A stretch of DNA of 64,000 bases from UBA4465 sp002292365 (GCA_943788615.1 CALSQY010000001.1:62001-126000); one strand, 5' to 3'; positions 28,581 through 37,405 are shown, counted from the first letter of the stretch. Program-made: numbers and translations. The notes: generated from the letters alone by a model not told the origin.

Positions 28581-28856
28581 AACAAAAGTAAAAAAGCAAT
28601 TTAATAAACTAATCTAAAAGGTTTCGAAGTATCTAAATATCAACCTCAACGGTTCAAATACATTTATAAAGTAGTTAAAACTAGAAAAGGAGAAGTCTAT
28701 CAGATTGTAATAATATTGACTCTTAAATCATGGTTTATTTTAATCATGTGAGCAAATAATATGCAAGGATAGAGATTAAATGGCCCTCTCAAAAAATCCA
28801 GAAGTTTTTACTCTTTAATCAACTACCACCACAATTCGCTTTAATCGAAATCACAA

Positions 28857-28985
28857 AAAAAAAGATATTCCACCACTGGAGAAGCATCTCCAAAACCATC
28901 TAGCTAAGATGGGCCTTCAAGACGGCTCTTTCAAAAACACTGTAATCAAATACTTATTTCTTGGGATGAAAATCGAAAAAACTAA
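28857..28985 (+). repeat. hairpin repeat, copy 2
   Basis: Keeps the CCACCAC loop sequence but not a clear stem 1. Stem 2 is GGAGA (28878-28882) with TCTCC (28887-28891), perfect. The ~90 bases after stem 2 match copy 3 closely, including a 22-base identical run beginning at GTAATCAAATAC (copy 2 about 28941). Confidence 0.65.
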
Positions 28986-29218
28986 GATAAAGGAAATGAG
29001 ACCTCTTAATACAGCAAGATGATGAGCGAAAGTATAGCATCTTTTATAGCTAAACAACTGCTATTTTATAGAATCCTTGATATGAATACATATAAATTGA
29101 ATGTATAAAAGCTTCCTCATTTTATATGATCCACCGTTCATTTCACCAAGTTCTGAGATTTGCATATCTATAAAAATATTTCTATTTTTCAGTTTTTTTA
29201 ACCATAAATTTAATTAAA

Positions 29219-29908
29219 ATGAAAAAATTATTGATCTTAATAGCTGTCTTTTCAGTAAACACTTTATTTGCTCAAAATACTTTTCAACTTTGGAATTTCA
29301 ATGCCAAGCCAGGGATGGAAGAAGCCATTGCCAAGCTCGCTGACGAGCAATGGGGTGGTGCTAAATTTAAATCCGGAGGTATTCAAATTGAAAGAATTGC
29401 TCATGGAGATAATCCATACTCACATAGAGTGATTCTTTTTGGAGAAGTAGGTAAAATTGGCAGAGTAGAGGGAGATACGAAAGAGTTTGAATGGGAATTA
29501 TTCATCGAAAAACTTAATCATTTTATTGAAGATTGGGGGACCTCATATGCGGGTCGATTTCTCAGTGCTGAAGGCGGCTCATGGAGTGATTATCCTTATG
29601 TCCAAATATATGATTTGAAGTTAGATAATCCTGCGGAATTTAAGGCCGCTCATGACAAATTGGTAAAACAAACCTCACAAACAAGAGGAGACAGACCCGT
29701 TGCATTTGGAACCTATGACATAGGAGGAGGCGAAAATATTTCACATTGGGTAGCCATTGGTGCCGCCGATTTTAGTGATCTGATGAGCCAAAAAGTTTTA
29801 GAAGAAAAATATGTCAAAGAGTGGGCCGAATGGGCGAAAAATAATGGGGGCGCAGTTTCTCCCTCAAATTATACGCTTACCGTTCTTGCTGCCTATGCCA
29901 ATGAATAA
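29219..29908 (+). CDS. secreted protein of unknown function, possible dimeric alpha/beta barrel
   Basis: Residues 1-18 are a signal peptide ending FAQN. The mature ~210 residues appear to form two similar halves: each starts with a hydrophobic strand (FQLWNFNAKPGM; YVQIYDLKLDNP) followed by a helix rich in Ala and Lys and then further strands. That pattern resembles duplicated ferredoxin-like (dimeric alpha/beta barrel) domains, but no catalytic motif is visible. It is the only gene in the 28-30.3 kb repeat region and has its own strong terminator (29935-29966), so it is a single-gene unit. Confidence 0.75.
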   Translation: MKKLLILIAVFSVNTLFAQNTFQLWNFNAKPGMEEAIAKLADEQWGGAKFKSGGIQIERIAHGDNPYSHRVILFGEVGKIGRVEGDTKEFEWELFIEKLNHFIEDWGTSYAGRFLSAEGGSWSDYPYVQIYDLKLDNPAEFKAAHDKLVKQTSQTRGDRPVAFGTYDIGGGENISHWVAIGAADFSDLMSQKVLEEKYVKEWAEWAKNNGGAVSPSNYTLTVLAAYANE

Positions 29909-29934
29909 TCATTGAGAGTTTAATCCTATTGATT

Positions 29935-29966
29935 ATAAAAAACCCTCCAATTGGAGGGTTTTTTAT
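29935..29966 (+). terminator. strong bidirectional intrinsic terminator
   Basis: A perfect 32-base palindrome: six A, CCCTCC, a central AATT, GGAGGG, six T, flanked by AT on each side. It lies 26 bases after the stop of the secreted-protein gene and can act in both directions. Confidence 0.92.
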
Positions 29967-30055
29967 TTAGACTACGGGCATCTGCTCTCTTTTTATGCAA
30001 AGCTTAGTTTGTTAAACATAAAAAAATATTGAAGCAAAGGAAATAAATCTGAGGC

Positions 30056-30210
30056 AAAAAATAAAGGCATCCTCACCACAGAATGCCTTTAAAACATCCA
30101 ACCATAGGAGAAGGATCTTCAAAACCATACTACCAAGATGGACTTTCAATATTTATCTTTCAAATCTACCGTAATCAAATACTTATTTCTTGATATGAAC
30201 TCCGAAAATA
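30056..30210 (+). repeat. hairpin repeat, copy 3
   Basis: Most complete copy. Stem 1 is a perfect 8-bp pair, AAAGGCAT (30063-30070) with ATGCCTTT (30083-30090). Stem 2 is GGAGA (30107-30111) with TCTTC (30116-30120), one G-U pair. The downstream ~90 bases match copy 2. It lies in the 380-base gap between the terminator and the 3' end of ypdA, which holds no other feature. Confidence 0.65.
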
Positions 30211-30289
30211 ATAATGTCAGTTACTTATTACGATTTATCAACTCTTCCAAAAAAAACTCCTTTAAGGATACCTTCTGGGATTTAGGCAA

Positions 30290-31249
30290 TCAAGAAATTA
30301 ATTTTTTAATAATTAATTCAGCATGCTCACGAGAATTCTCAATAAACCATTTGTTTGTTTTTAGGCCTCCGCAAATAACCCCAGCAAGAAAAATACCTGA
30401 GACATTGGTTTCCATAGTTTCAGAATTATAAACAGGCATTCGATTGACATCTGTTCCTATCTTTACCCCTATAGAAGTTAAAAAATTAAAATCTGGCTGA
30501 TAGCCTGTCATGGCAAGAACAAAATCATTGACAAGAGTGATCTCACCCTTGGGTGTCTTAACGTCAATCTCATCCTGTCGAATCTCGGTAATCGTTGACT
30601 CAAAATAGGCTTTTATGGCTCCTTCCTCAATTCTATTTATAATATCTGGCCGAGCCCAATACTTCACATTGGACCCAATTTCAGCTTCTCGAACAATCAT
30701 CGTTACCTTTTTTGCCCCTTTTCTGTAGGTATCTAAGGCAGCATCCACTGCCGAATTGGCGGATCCGATAACCGCTACATTCATTCCAAAATAGGGATGT
30801 GCCTCGTGATAATAATGCTTCACTTTAGAAAGGGATTCTCCAGTGATGTTTAACAAAAATGGCAAATCATAAAAGCCTGTTGCCACAATAATTGAGGCCG
30901 CTTGATGTGTAGTTTTTGTCGTCTTTATGTCAAAAAGTTGATCTTCCTTAACGACACTGACGATTTCTTCATACAAATTGACCTTTAAATCCCAAGCAAG
31001 TGTTACCCTTCTATAGTATTCTAAGGCTTCAGATCTCGTAGGTTTGGGACTATTTGAAATAAAGGGGACTTCCCCTATTTCTAATCTATCTGAAGTAGAG
31101 AAGAAAGTCATGTTTGCCGGATAATGATAGATTGAATTAACCAAAGTCCCCCGATCTACAATCAAGTTACTCAACCCTACCTTTTTAGCGGCTATGGCAC
31201 AAGCAAGGCCAATCGGGCCCGCTCCAATAATCAAACAATCTACTTTCAA
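30290..31249 (-). CDS. ypdA: YpdA-type bacillithiol disulfide reductase
   Basis: FAD/NADPH-dependent reductase of the YpdA family, proposed to reduce oxidised bacillithiol. It has the FAD motif GAGPIGLACAIAAK (residues 8-21), the NADPH motif VIGSANSAVDAALD (~165-178) and the C-terminal GIFLAGVICGG with the family's conserved Cys near 299. The length of 319 is normal. Its ATG overlaps the stop of the cyclo-ligase gene by 4 bases. With bshC two genes upstream, the role in thiol redox balance is well supported by context. Confidence 0.92.
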   Translation of the reverse strand: MKVDCLIIGAGPIGLACAIAAKKVGLSNLIVDRGTLVNSIYHYPANMTFFSTSDRLEIGEVPFISNSPKPTRSEALEYYRRVTLAWDLKVNLYEEIVSVVKEDQLFDIKTTKTTHQAASIIVATGFYDLPFLLNITGESLSKVKHYYHEAHPYFGMNVAVIGSANSAVDAALDTYRKGAKKVTMIVREAEIGSNVKYWARPDIINRIEEGAIKAYFESTITEIRQDEIDVKTPKGEITLVNDFVLAMTGYQPDFNFLTSIGVKIGTDVNRMPVYNSETMETNVSGIFLAGVICGGLKTNKWFIENSREHAELIIKKLIS

Positions 31250-31827
31250 AATCGATATACTTTATGTGGTGTAATACAATAATCTAATGCAACATCATGC
31301 GCCTCGACATAAGGAATTAAATCAACTGGGCCACTCAGGCATAATCCTATCTTTTGAACCTTTAGATGGCTGATTTCACTCAATAACTCGTCATAATAGC
31401 CTTTTCCGTAGCCAATCCTATTCCCTTTCTTATCCACAGCTAACAAGGGTACGAGAATCGCTTGTAAATCATCTAAAGCAGCAGAAGCCTGATGCCCCGG
31501 TTCTGGAATACCATAGCGATTGATTTGGATTTTATCGGTCGATTCATAAGTATGATGAGACATACTCCGGTTTTGAAAATCTGTTTTGGATATCAAGACC
31601 TGGCGCCCGCAGGACCAAGAAGTTTGAATAATGGTTTGTGTCTCTGGCTCTTTGTTTTTGCCTATGGCGAGATAGGTGTGAAAATATTGAATATTAAGAT
31701 TTTCCATCAACGCTAAGCAAAGGTTTTGAATCTGCTGATTACGCTCGATATACACCTGAACATCGAGCATCTTTCGATACATTAAAAAATACTTTCTTAA
31801 TTCCTCTTTTGAACTTATTCCTCCCAA
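31246..31827 (-). CDS. 5-formyltetrahydrofolate cyclo-ligase
   Basis: ATP-dependent enzyme that converts 5-formyl-THF to 5,10-methenyl-THF in folate metabolism. The C-terminal signature RIGYGKGYYDELL (~137-149) with the Gly-rich ATP loop is clear, as is LVPLLAVDKKGN before it. The length of 193 is normal. It sits between bshC (13-base overlap) and ypdA (4-base overlap), so it is co-expressed with bacillithiol genes though not functionally tied to them as far as is known. Confidence 0.92.
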   Translation of the reverse strand: MGGISSKEELRKYFLMYRKMLDVQVYIERNQQIQNLCLALMENLNIQYFHTYLAIGKNKEPETQTIIQTSWSCGRQVLISKTDFQNRSMSHHTYESTDKIQINRYGIPEPGHQASAALDDLQAILVPLLAVDKKGNRIGYGKGYYDELLSEISHLKVQKIGLCLSGPVDLIPYVEAHDVALDYCITPHKVYRF

Positions 31828-33371
31828 AATAGATAAAATGAAAATTCAAAGGGTTCAAATTCATCCAATAGCTCCTGAATTAGCGCTGTATTATTAAAAT
31901 AAAAGTTTAAATAGTTTTCGCTACGTTCTTGAAGGACCCCGCTCGGAAATAATCTATCCTTGATACCCTCTATCTGTAAGAGTGCTGTTCGGTGATTTTT
32001 TTCTAGGGATTTTTTAAGCTTTTTCTCGATCTGCGCTAACGCCTTTATGGCTTTCACTTCCTCTGAGTCGATATAACCTCCCAAAGATTGATCAATCATT
32101 TCCACTTTTATTTTTATCGATTCAAACAAATCGCTCAATGACTGCTTTTGATCATTTAGATTAGGTTGATGCGTACTTGTCCGACTTAAATAATCTGCTT
32201 TCAATTGTTGTTTGCTTCGAAAGAATTGCTCATTAGCTATGCCTAATTTTTTTGCCTTTTTTGCTGTGTTCTGATTAATAATCATACCGAAATTTCGAGG
32301 CATTAAAACAGGAAAACTCATCTTGTAGTAATCAAAAACTCTTTTTAATTGTAGCCAATAAATGATCTCTGCTGGCCCTCCTAAATAAGCTATATTGGGT
32401 AATATAACCTCTTGATAAATGGGTCTCATAATCACATTGGGACTGAACCTCTCTGGATAATGGTCAATCTCTGAAAGAATTTCCCGTTTGGTAAATTTAA
32501 TGTCTGAGTCCACCACACTGAAATTTTCGCCATCAGAAATAATACGTCTCCGAAAATCATCAAGATAGAAAAAGTTGATGGGCCTACTAAATGCTTGTAA
32601 TTTGTAACCTAAATCAATCAATTGCTCATTGGTATGTTTTACCCTGTGATGCGCATTTTGATTAAGGATATCATCCTTCATTATAGGTGCAAACTGGGCC
32701 TTCAATTGAGGATCATCACCATCAACCACGATCAGGCCTTCAGATCCAAAGAGTTCATTTACGTAAAATCGCACTGAATCTGCTAAAGTTTTAAATCGAC
32801 CATAAGCTTTTTCAAATAACTCGACGTTCTCACGCACCTGATCCAGCACCTCAGTTAATGAAGAAGGATCAAATCTTCCTACTGCACCAGTTTGTTCAGT
32901 AGTCCATTGATATTTTTTACCAAACATATTGAAATAGCTAATTTCTTCAAAATCATGGTCTTCAGTAGCCATCCAATAGACGGGAATAAAATGATAATCA
33001 GGATAATGTACCTTAAGCTTTTTTGATAAATTAATGGTAGTGATTAGCTTGAATAAAAAATAAAGAGGACCTGTAAATATATTTAACTGATGACCTGTAG
33101 TGACGGTGAAGGTACGCGCTTCTGAAAGGCTTTGAATGTTCTCCGAAAGTTTTGATACACAGGTCAAGCCATCATACTGACGCTCTAAAGCAACTACAAG
33201 CGTCCTTCTCATTGTCGGACTGAAGGCTTTATTAGTGATTGCAGATTGGAAGGATTCAATTTTAGGCTTCCACTCATAAAATTCTTTCAACGCATCTTGT
33301 CCCTCAATATAATCTAAAAACATCTTTGAAAAAGAGCCTACTTTTCGTAACGATAGATGTGTTTTTTTCAT
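31815..33371 (-). CDS. bshC: bacillithiol biosynthesis cysteine-adding enzyme
   Basis: Last enzyme of bacillithiol synthesis, adding cysteine to glucosaminyl-malate. The 518-residue length is normal. Recognisable blocks are TVTTGHQLNIFTGPLYFLFK (~90-109), VYWMATEDHDFEEI (~128-141) with the HxGH-like nucleotidyltransferase core, and VILPNIAYLGGPAEIIYW (~319-336). A coiled-coil segment lies near 415-470. bshA and bshB are not in this window. It follows rimO after 7 bases. Confidence 0.94.
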   Translation of the reverse strand: MKKTHLSLRKVGSFSKMFLDYIEGQDALKEFYEWKPKIESFQSAITNKAFSPTMRRTLVVALERQYDGLTCVSKLSENIQSLSEARTFTVTTGHQLNIFTGPLYFLFKLITTINLSKKLKVHYPDYHFIPVYWMATEDHDFEEISYFNMFGKKYQWTTEQTGAVGRFDPSSLTEVLDQVRENVELFEKAYGRFKTLADSVRFYVNELFGSEGLIVVDGDDPQLKAQFAPIMKDDILNQNAHHRVKHTNEQLIDLGYKLQAFSRPINFFYLDDFRRRIISDGENFSVVDSDIKFTKREILSEIDHYPERFSPNVIMRPIYQEVILPNIAYLGGPAEIIYWLQLKRVFDYYKMSFPVLMPRNFGMIINQNTAKKAKKLGIANEQFFRSKQQLKADYLSRTSTHQPNLNDQKQSLSDLFESIKIKVEMIDQSLGGYIDSEEVKAIKALAQIEKKLKKSLEKNHRTALLQIEGIKDRLFPSGVLQERSENYLNFYFNNTALIQELLDEFEPFEFSFYLFWEE

Positions 33372-33378
33372 GATTAAA

Positions 33379-34695
33379 CTAGGCTTTTATGGGTTTTGCA
33401 TATAAATCAAAAGCCGATGCAGATGTGATGACTACTTCACAAAAATCTCCCACCCTAAGATAACCATCATCCGAATTTATAAGTACTTCATTATCCACTT
33501 CAGGCGAATCATGCTCGGTACGTCCCACATATTGGCCTCCCTCAAACCGATCAATCAACACGCGGTATTTTTTCCCCACTTTTTCAGCATTTATTTCTTC
33601 GGAAATCCCCTCTTGTAGTTCCATAATTGCCTCTAAACGTTGTTGCTTTACCTCATCGGGAACATCATCTTTCATCGTATAAGATTGAGTATCCTCCTCA
33701 TGAGAATAGGTAAAGACACCTAATCTTTCAAATCTATTTTTTTCAACAAAGTCCATCATATCCATAAATGCTTCTTCTGTTTCGCCCGGATGCCCAACGA
33801 TCAGCGTAGTTCTAATGGCAATTTTAGGAATTTTCTCTCTAATGTCATTCAAAAGAGCCTCTGTTTTCTCCCGAGTCGTACCTCTTCTCATCAATTCAAG
33901 CATACGCGTTGATCCATGCTGTAAGGGTATGTCCAGATAATTGCAAATATTATTCCTCTTGGCCATCACATCCAAAACATCCATCGGAAATCCACTAGGA
34001 AAGGCATAGTGAAGCCTGATCCAATCAAGGCCTTCGACATCTGCCAACTGATTCATCAAATCAGCAAGCGCTCTTTTTTTATAGATATCTAGGCCATAAT
34101 AAGTTGAATCTTGAGCGATTAATAAAATCTCTTTTGTCCCATTTTTCACCAAATTCTTTGCCTCCAAAAGAATCTCCTCAATGGGTTTTGAAACGTGCTT
34201 CCCACGCATCAATGGGATAGCGCAAAAGGTGCAGGGTCGGTCACAACCCTCGGATATTTTCAAATAAGCATAGTGGTTAGCCGTTGTGGTAATACGTTCG
34301 CCCAACAATTCATTTTTATAGGTCGCATTGAACCTTTTAAGGAGCAGAGGAAGCTCCATGGTACCAAACCAGCCATCCACGTTTGTTATTTCTTTTTGAA
34401 GCGCTACTCTGTAGCGCTCTGAGAGACAGCCCGTGACAAAAACTTTCTCCACCATACCCTGCTCTTTGGCATCTGCATACCTCAATATAGTATCAATTGA
34501 TTCTTGCTTTGCATTATCAATAAACCCGCAGGTATTGATTACCACTATATTGGCATCATCACTTTCTGACTCATGGGTGGTGTCAATTTGGTTGCCTTTT
34601 AATTGGGTCAATATAATTTCTGAATCGACAATATTCTTGGAACACCCAAGTGTAACGATGTTCACCTTATCCTTCTTTCTTCCTTTGGTCTTCAC
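33379..34695 (-). CDS. rimO: ribosomal protein S12 methylthiotransferase RimO
   Basis: Radical-SAM enzyme that adds a methylthio group to an aspartate of ribosomal protein S12. The N-terminal domain cluster cysteines lie in LGCSKN, NTCGFI and GCLSERY. The radical-SAM cluster is CDRPCTFC (~150-157), and the TRAM domain is at the C-terminus (~370-438). The length of 438 is normal. A -7 promoter-like element is 21 bases upstream (34716-34723), making it the first gene of rimO-bshC-cyclo-ligase-ypdA. Confidence 0.96.
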   Translation of the reverse strand: MKTKGRKKDKVNIVTLGCSKNIVDSEIILTQLKGNQIDTTHESESDDANIVVINTCGFIDNAKQESIDTILRYADAKEQGMVEKVFVTGCLSERYRVALQKEITNVDGWFGTMELPLLLKRFNATYKNELLGERITTTANHYAYLKISEGCDRPCTFCAIPLMRGKHVSKPIEEILLEAKNLVKNGTKEILLIAQDSTYYGLDIYKKRALADLMNQLADVEGLDWIRLHYAFPSGFPMDVLDVMAKRNNICNYLDIPLQHGSTRMLELMRRGTTREKTEALLNDIREKIPKIAIRTTLIVGHPGETEEAFMDMMDFVEKNRFERLGVFTYSHEEDTQSYTMKDDVPDEVKQQRLEAIMELQEGISEEINAEKVGKKYRVLIDRFEGGQYVGRTEHDSPEVDNEVLINSDDGYLRVGDFCEVVITSASAFDLYAKPIKA

Positions 34696-34715
34696 AAAAT
34701 AATATTAGTTTTTTA

Positions 34716-34723
34716 CAAATCTA
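34716..34723 (-). promoter_or_regulatory. -7 promoter element for rimO operon
   Basis: Minus-strand TAGATTTG matches TAnnTTTG, 21 bases from the rimO ATG. No -33 match at ideal spacing. Confidence 0.4.
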
Positions 34724-34768
34724 ACACAAATGGAGTCGCTTAAGCACCCAAGATGAGCATCCATTCAC

Positions 34769-34776
34769 TAACTTTG
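34769..34776 (+). promoter_or_regulatory. -7 promoter element, near-leaderless
   Basis: TAACTTTG matches TAnnTTTG; only 6 bases separate its end from the ATG at 34783, so the transcript would start at or next to the start codon. Confidence 0.45.
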
Positions 34777-34782
34777 TAAATA

Positions 34783-35229
34783 ATGAGATTTTGGTTATTC
34801 TTTTTAAGTTTTGGTTTTTGTCTATTCGAATCCTGTAATGAGGTTGAGGATTGTACATTGGATCCTTATGGAAATTATGCGGTAGCCACATTTGATATAT
34901 TAAGTGGTGAAAGTAAAATTATTGCGTTTGATTCAATCATTTTGGAAGGTTTTGGTCGATTGCCAGGAGATCGAGATACACTTATCGGTATGCTCCTCCC
35001 ATTGCCTGTTGAAAAAACAGAAGCGGTCTTTCATTATTACACAGACAGTAGCCTTTATTCATTAGCCGTCGGTTATAAAAGTCAACCCCTCATTTATGAC
35101 CTTTCTTGTGAGGCTACCATTAGGTTTTATGACTTAGATACAAGCTATCAATCTTTTGACTCATTGGTAATCCTTGGATCAGAAGTTCATCTCGATTATG
35201 TTCCTATCAATTTTGAAATCTATTTATAA
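34783..35229 (+). CDS. small lipoprotein, DUF6452-like
   Basis: Leader of ~18 residues ending CLFESC (lipobox Cys), then a ~130-residue beta-rich domain beginning EVEDCTLDPYGNYAVATF. This resembles the Bacteroidota family DUF6452, which usually sits directly before a DUF6048 membrane protein, as here. Function unknown; envelope location is supported by the leader. It overlaps the next gene by 32 bases. Confidence 0.7.
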   Translation: MRFWLFFLSFGFCLFESCNEVEDCTLDPYGNYAVATFDILSGESKIIAFDSIILEGFGRLPGDRDTLIGMLLPLPVEKTEAVFHYYTDSSLYSLAVGYKSQPLIYDLSCEATIRFYDLDTSYQSFDSLVILGSEVHLDYVPINFEIYL

Positions 35230-35914
35230 CATTCTACTCCTTACGCTTATCCCTTTTATTGGGATGAGTCAAACAGTAGATACTGTGCGAATTAAACTAG
35301 ATTGGAATCCCTCGAGGTTACATGTTGGTCTCGATGTCTCTAGATTAATGGGGACGACTATAAAGCCCCATAAAAGTTCTTTGGGTGGAATGGTGGACCT
35401 TGATTTTCATCGATTCCTCCTTACCTTTGAGGGTGGCGTAGAAGAAATAAACCGATTAAAAACCTATGAATATACCAACCAAGGATCTTTTTTAAAGTGG
35501 GGCATCGATTATAATCTCATCCCTCACAATAAATATAGAAATATGATTTCGTTAGGTCTAAGATATGCACAAAGTAGGTTTTCTGACCAATTGAATTTTA
35601 CAGAGGAAAATCCTTGGTTCGGTACCCAAACCTTACAATTCTCAAATCAAAATATCTCAGCCCATTGGACAGAAATACTATTAAGACTCAATGTACAGGT
35701 TTGGAAAAATGTTTTTTTAGGATCCGTCCTGCGCATAGAAATTATGAAAAATATTTCTGATCCGGATCAATTCATCCCTTTTGATATCCCCGGCTGGGGT
35801 AGAAATTGGAAAAGTGGTACCGATGAAAAAACAGCCAACATGGGATTCAGTTATTATCTGATATACCATTTCTCCTTCCGAGAAAAAGAAATCCCTCTAA
35901 AAAAAATAAAATAA
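35198..35914 (+). CDS. outer-membrane-like protein, DUF6048-like
   Basis: The ATG at 35198 is chosen because it gives a proper leader (MFLSILKSIYNILLLTLIPF, cleavage near GMSQ); a TTG 24 bases upstream is in frame but weaker. The mature ~215 residues are rich in alternating aromatic/polar strands (GLDVSRLMGT, SLGLRYAQSRF) as in an 8-10-strand outer-membrane barrel, with a final HFSF-like strand. The frame overlaps the upstream lipoprotein gene by 32 bases. Function unknown. Confidence 0.7.
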   Translation: MFLSILKSIYNILLLTLIPFIGMSQTVDTVRIKLDWNPSRLHVGLDVSRLMGTTIKPHKSSLGGMVDLDFHRFLLTFEGGVEEINRLKTYEYTNQGSFLKWGIDYNLIPHNKYRNMISLGLRYAQSRFSDQLNFTEENPWFGTQTLQFSNQNISAHWTEILLRLNVQVWKNVFLGSVLRIEIMKNISDPDQFIPFDIPGWGRNWKSGTDEKTANMGFSYYLIYHFSFREKEIPLKKIK

Positions 35915-35921
35915 CAGCTCA

Positions 35922-36212
35922 CTAAAGGAATTTTACATCATCGATGATGTTTATACCCACCTTTTTATGAATTAATTTTAAGACCTTAACCTTTGACATG
36001 TTCAGTTCTTGTTTTAGCGGCGCTGAATTCATGTTAACATAGAGCGTCTTTTTTTTAATAAACATTCGGGACGTACGACTTGCAATAGTAGGCCCCATGA
36101 GTTCCTGCCACATGCCGATAAGTTTATGCTCATTGAGCTTCCCTTCAAGATTTTCTTCTTTTAAATATTTATCAATAGCCTCTCGTAAGCTTTGGATACG
36201 GTCATGTTTCAT
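35922..36212 (-). CDS. DUF721 (DciA-like) protein
   Basis: 96-residue protein of the DUF721 family. Related DciA proteins interact with the replicative helicase DnaB and help load it; whether this short Bacteroidota form does so is unknown. The core runs from ~26 to 90: LIGMWQELMGPTIASRTSRM followed by LYVNMNSAPLKQELN. It overlaps the 3' end of recF by 11 bases, a replication/repair pairing that fits the proposed role. Confidence 0.85.
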   Translation of the reverse strand: MKHDRIQSLREAIDKYLKEENLEGKLNEHKLIGMWQELMGPTIASRTSRMFIKKKTLYVNMNSAPLKQELNMSKVKVLKLIHKKVGINIIDDVKFL

Positions 36213-37314
36213 AACTGTTTACCTTTCCATTTTCTATTTCAAATATTCTAGCATTGTACTTATCTTTCAAAAGCAAAGATGTCCTTTCTTTTCGAGCATC
36301 TGTGATAAATACTTGACCAAATCTTACCGAATCGCTTAATAAATCTGTGAGCCTCTCAATACGTTCATCATCTAGTTTATCAAAAACATCATCCAAAAGT
36401 AACATCGGCTTTGTCTTCGTCGCTTTAGCCAAATAATCATATTGTGAAAGCCTTAATGCAATTAGAAAACTTTTTTGTTGCCCTTGAGATCCAAACTTTT
36501 TTAAAGGCTGCCCATCCATCAAAAAGGAATAATCATCCCTATGCGAACCTACATTTGTACGTTGGGTGACAATATCTTTCTTTCGACTTTCTAAAAAGGT
36601 ACGCTCAAAATCCACTACCAATACTTGAGATTGGTGAGTCATTGAACATGTTTCGCGTTCAAAAACAATCAGCCCTTCATTGGCGCTCAAAAAAGGAATA
36701 AATTTATTGACAAAATCTGCACGTACCTGACTCAAGCTTTTGGACAAGGTAATTAATTGGGTATCATAAGCATCCAAAAGAGAACCATTGGAGCCATTTA
36801 AATGACCCTCCATGCTCTTCAGCAATGCGTTTCTTTGACTCAAAATCCTATTATATACCATTAAGTCAGCTAAATACTCTTGATTGTATTGGGCAATACA
36901 ACCATCTATCCACTTTCTACGAACCTCGCTAGTTTCCCGTATCAAATCGCTATCATAGGGGGTACTCAGTACCAAAGGTAATTTGCCAATGTGTTCAATG
37001 ATCCGATCGTACGGAGACCCGTTGAGTTTGATTACCTTTTTTTTCCTCCCCTCATGATAACAAATTACTTCATGGTATTTTCCATCATTTTCAAAATTCC
37101 CTTTTACAAGAAAATACAAGGCTCCTTTTCTGATATTCTGATTATCTGTATTTACAAAAGCGGTCTTCGTGAAGGTCAAATAATGTAAGGCATCTAATAA
37201 ATTCGTTTTCCCCATACCATTCTTACCGAGGAATAACTGAATCCCCTCCGAAAATTCCAAAGCCAAATTTTCGTAATTCTTAAAATTTTGAAGTGCAAGT
37301 GCTTTGATTTTCAT
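36202..37314 (-). CDS. recF: DNA replication and repair protein RecF
   Basis: SMC-like ATPase that helps load RecA at single-strand gaps. Walker A is FLGKNGMGKTNLLDAL (~28-43), the ABC-type signature is FGSQGQQKSFLIALRL (~278-293) and Walker B is PMLLLDDVFDKLDD (~306-319). The length of 370 is normal. The N-terminus starts directly at the first beta strand (MKIKALALQNFKNY), so the start is secure. It is divergent from pdhA. Confidence 0.96.
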   Translation of the reverse strand: MKIKALALQNFKNYENLALEFSEGIQLFLGKNGMGKTNLLDALHYLTFTKTAFVNTDNQNIRKGALYFLVKGNFENDGKYHEVICYHEGRKKKVIKLNGSPYDRIIEHIGKLPLVLSTPYDSDLIRETSEVRRKWIDGCIAQYNQEYLADLMVYNRILSQRNALLKSMEGHLNGSNGSLLDAYDTQLITLSKSLSQVRADFVNKFIPFLSANEGLIVFERETCSMTHQSQVLVVDFERTFLESRKKDIVTQRTNVGSHRDDYSFLMDGQPLKKFGSQGQQKSFLIALRLSQYDYLAKATKTKPMLLLDDVFDKLDDERIERLTDLLSDSVRFGQVFITDARKERTSLLLKDKYNARIFEIENGKVNSYET

Positions 37315-37318
37315 TAAA

Positions 37319-37349
37319 TTTGAGGAACAATATATTTTAATTATTTTTG
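37319..37349 (+). promoter_or_regulatory. complete Bacteroidota promoter for pdhA
   Basis: TTTG at 37319-37322 and TATTTTTG at 37342-37349, separated by exactly 19 bases: both halves of the Bacteroidota consensus TTTG-N19-TAnnTTTG. The leader to the ATG at 37406 would be about 50 bases. Confidence 0.72.
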
Positions 37350-37405
37350 TCCTCCTTAAATTGTTTAGGGCAAATTAAAGAAATTTACACAAGAGCGCAG
37401 GAGGT

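Larger units (their letters stand above)
28049..29218. other. long AT-rich gene-poor interval
   Basis: About 1.17 kb without a supported gene. It contains two hairpin repeats (28498-28580 and 28857-28985). It also has a start-less open frame at 28608-28751 with a protein-like middle (YQPQRFKYIYKVVKTRKGEV) that may be a remnant. The rest is low-complexity AT-rich sequence; no transposase or tRNA was seen. Confidence 0.6.

Noticed and set aside
28855..28985. Repeat copies as tRNA or CRISPR repeats
   Set aside because: No cloverleaf or TTC-loop motif, and the copies are unevenly spaced and strongly diverged.
30138..30431. Open frame starting in repeat copy 3
   Set aside because: Runs antisense into the conserved end of ypdA for 140 bases; its N-terminal similarity to copy 2 is explained by the DNA repeat.
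37399..37404. AGGAGG directly before pdhA ATG as a ribosome-binding site
   Set aside because: Only 1 base separates it from the ATG, too close to work, and Bacteroidota rarely depend on such sites.
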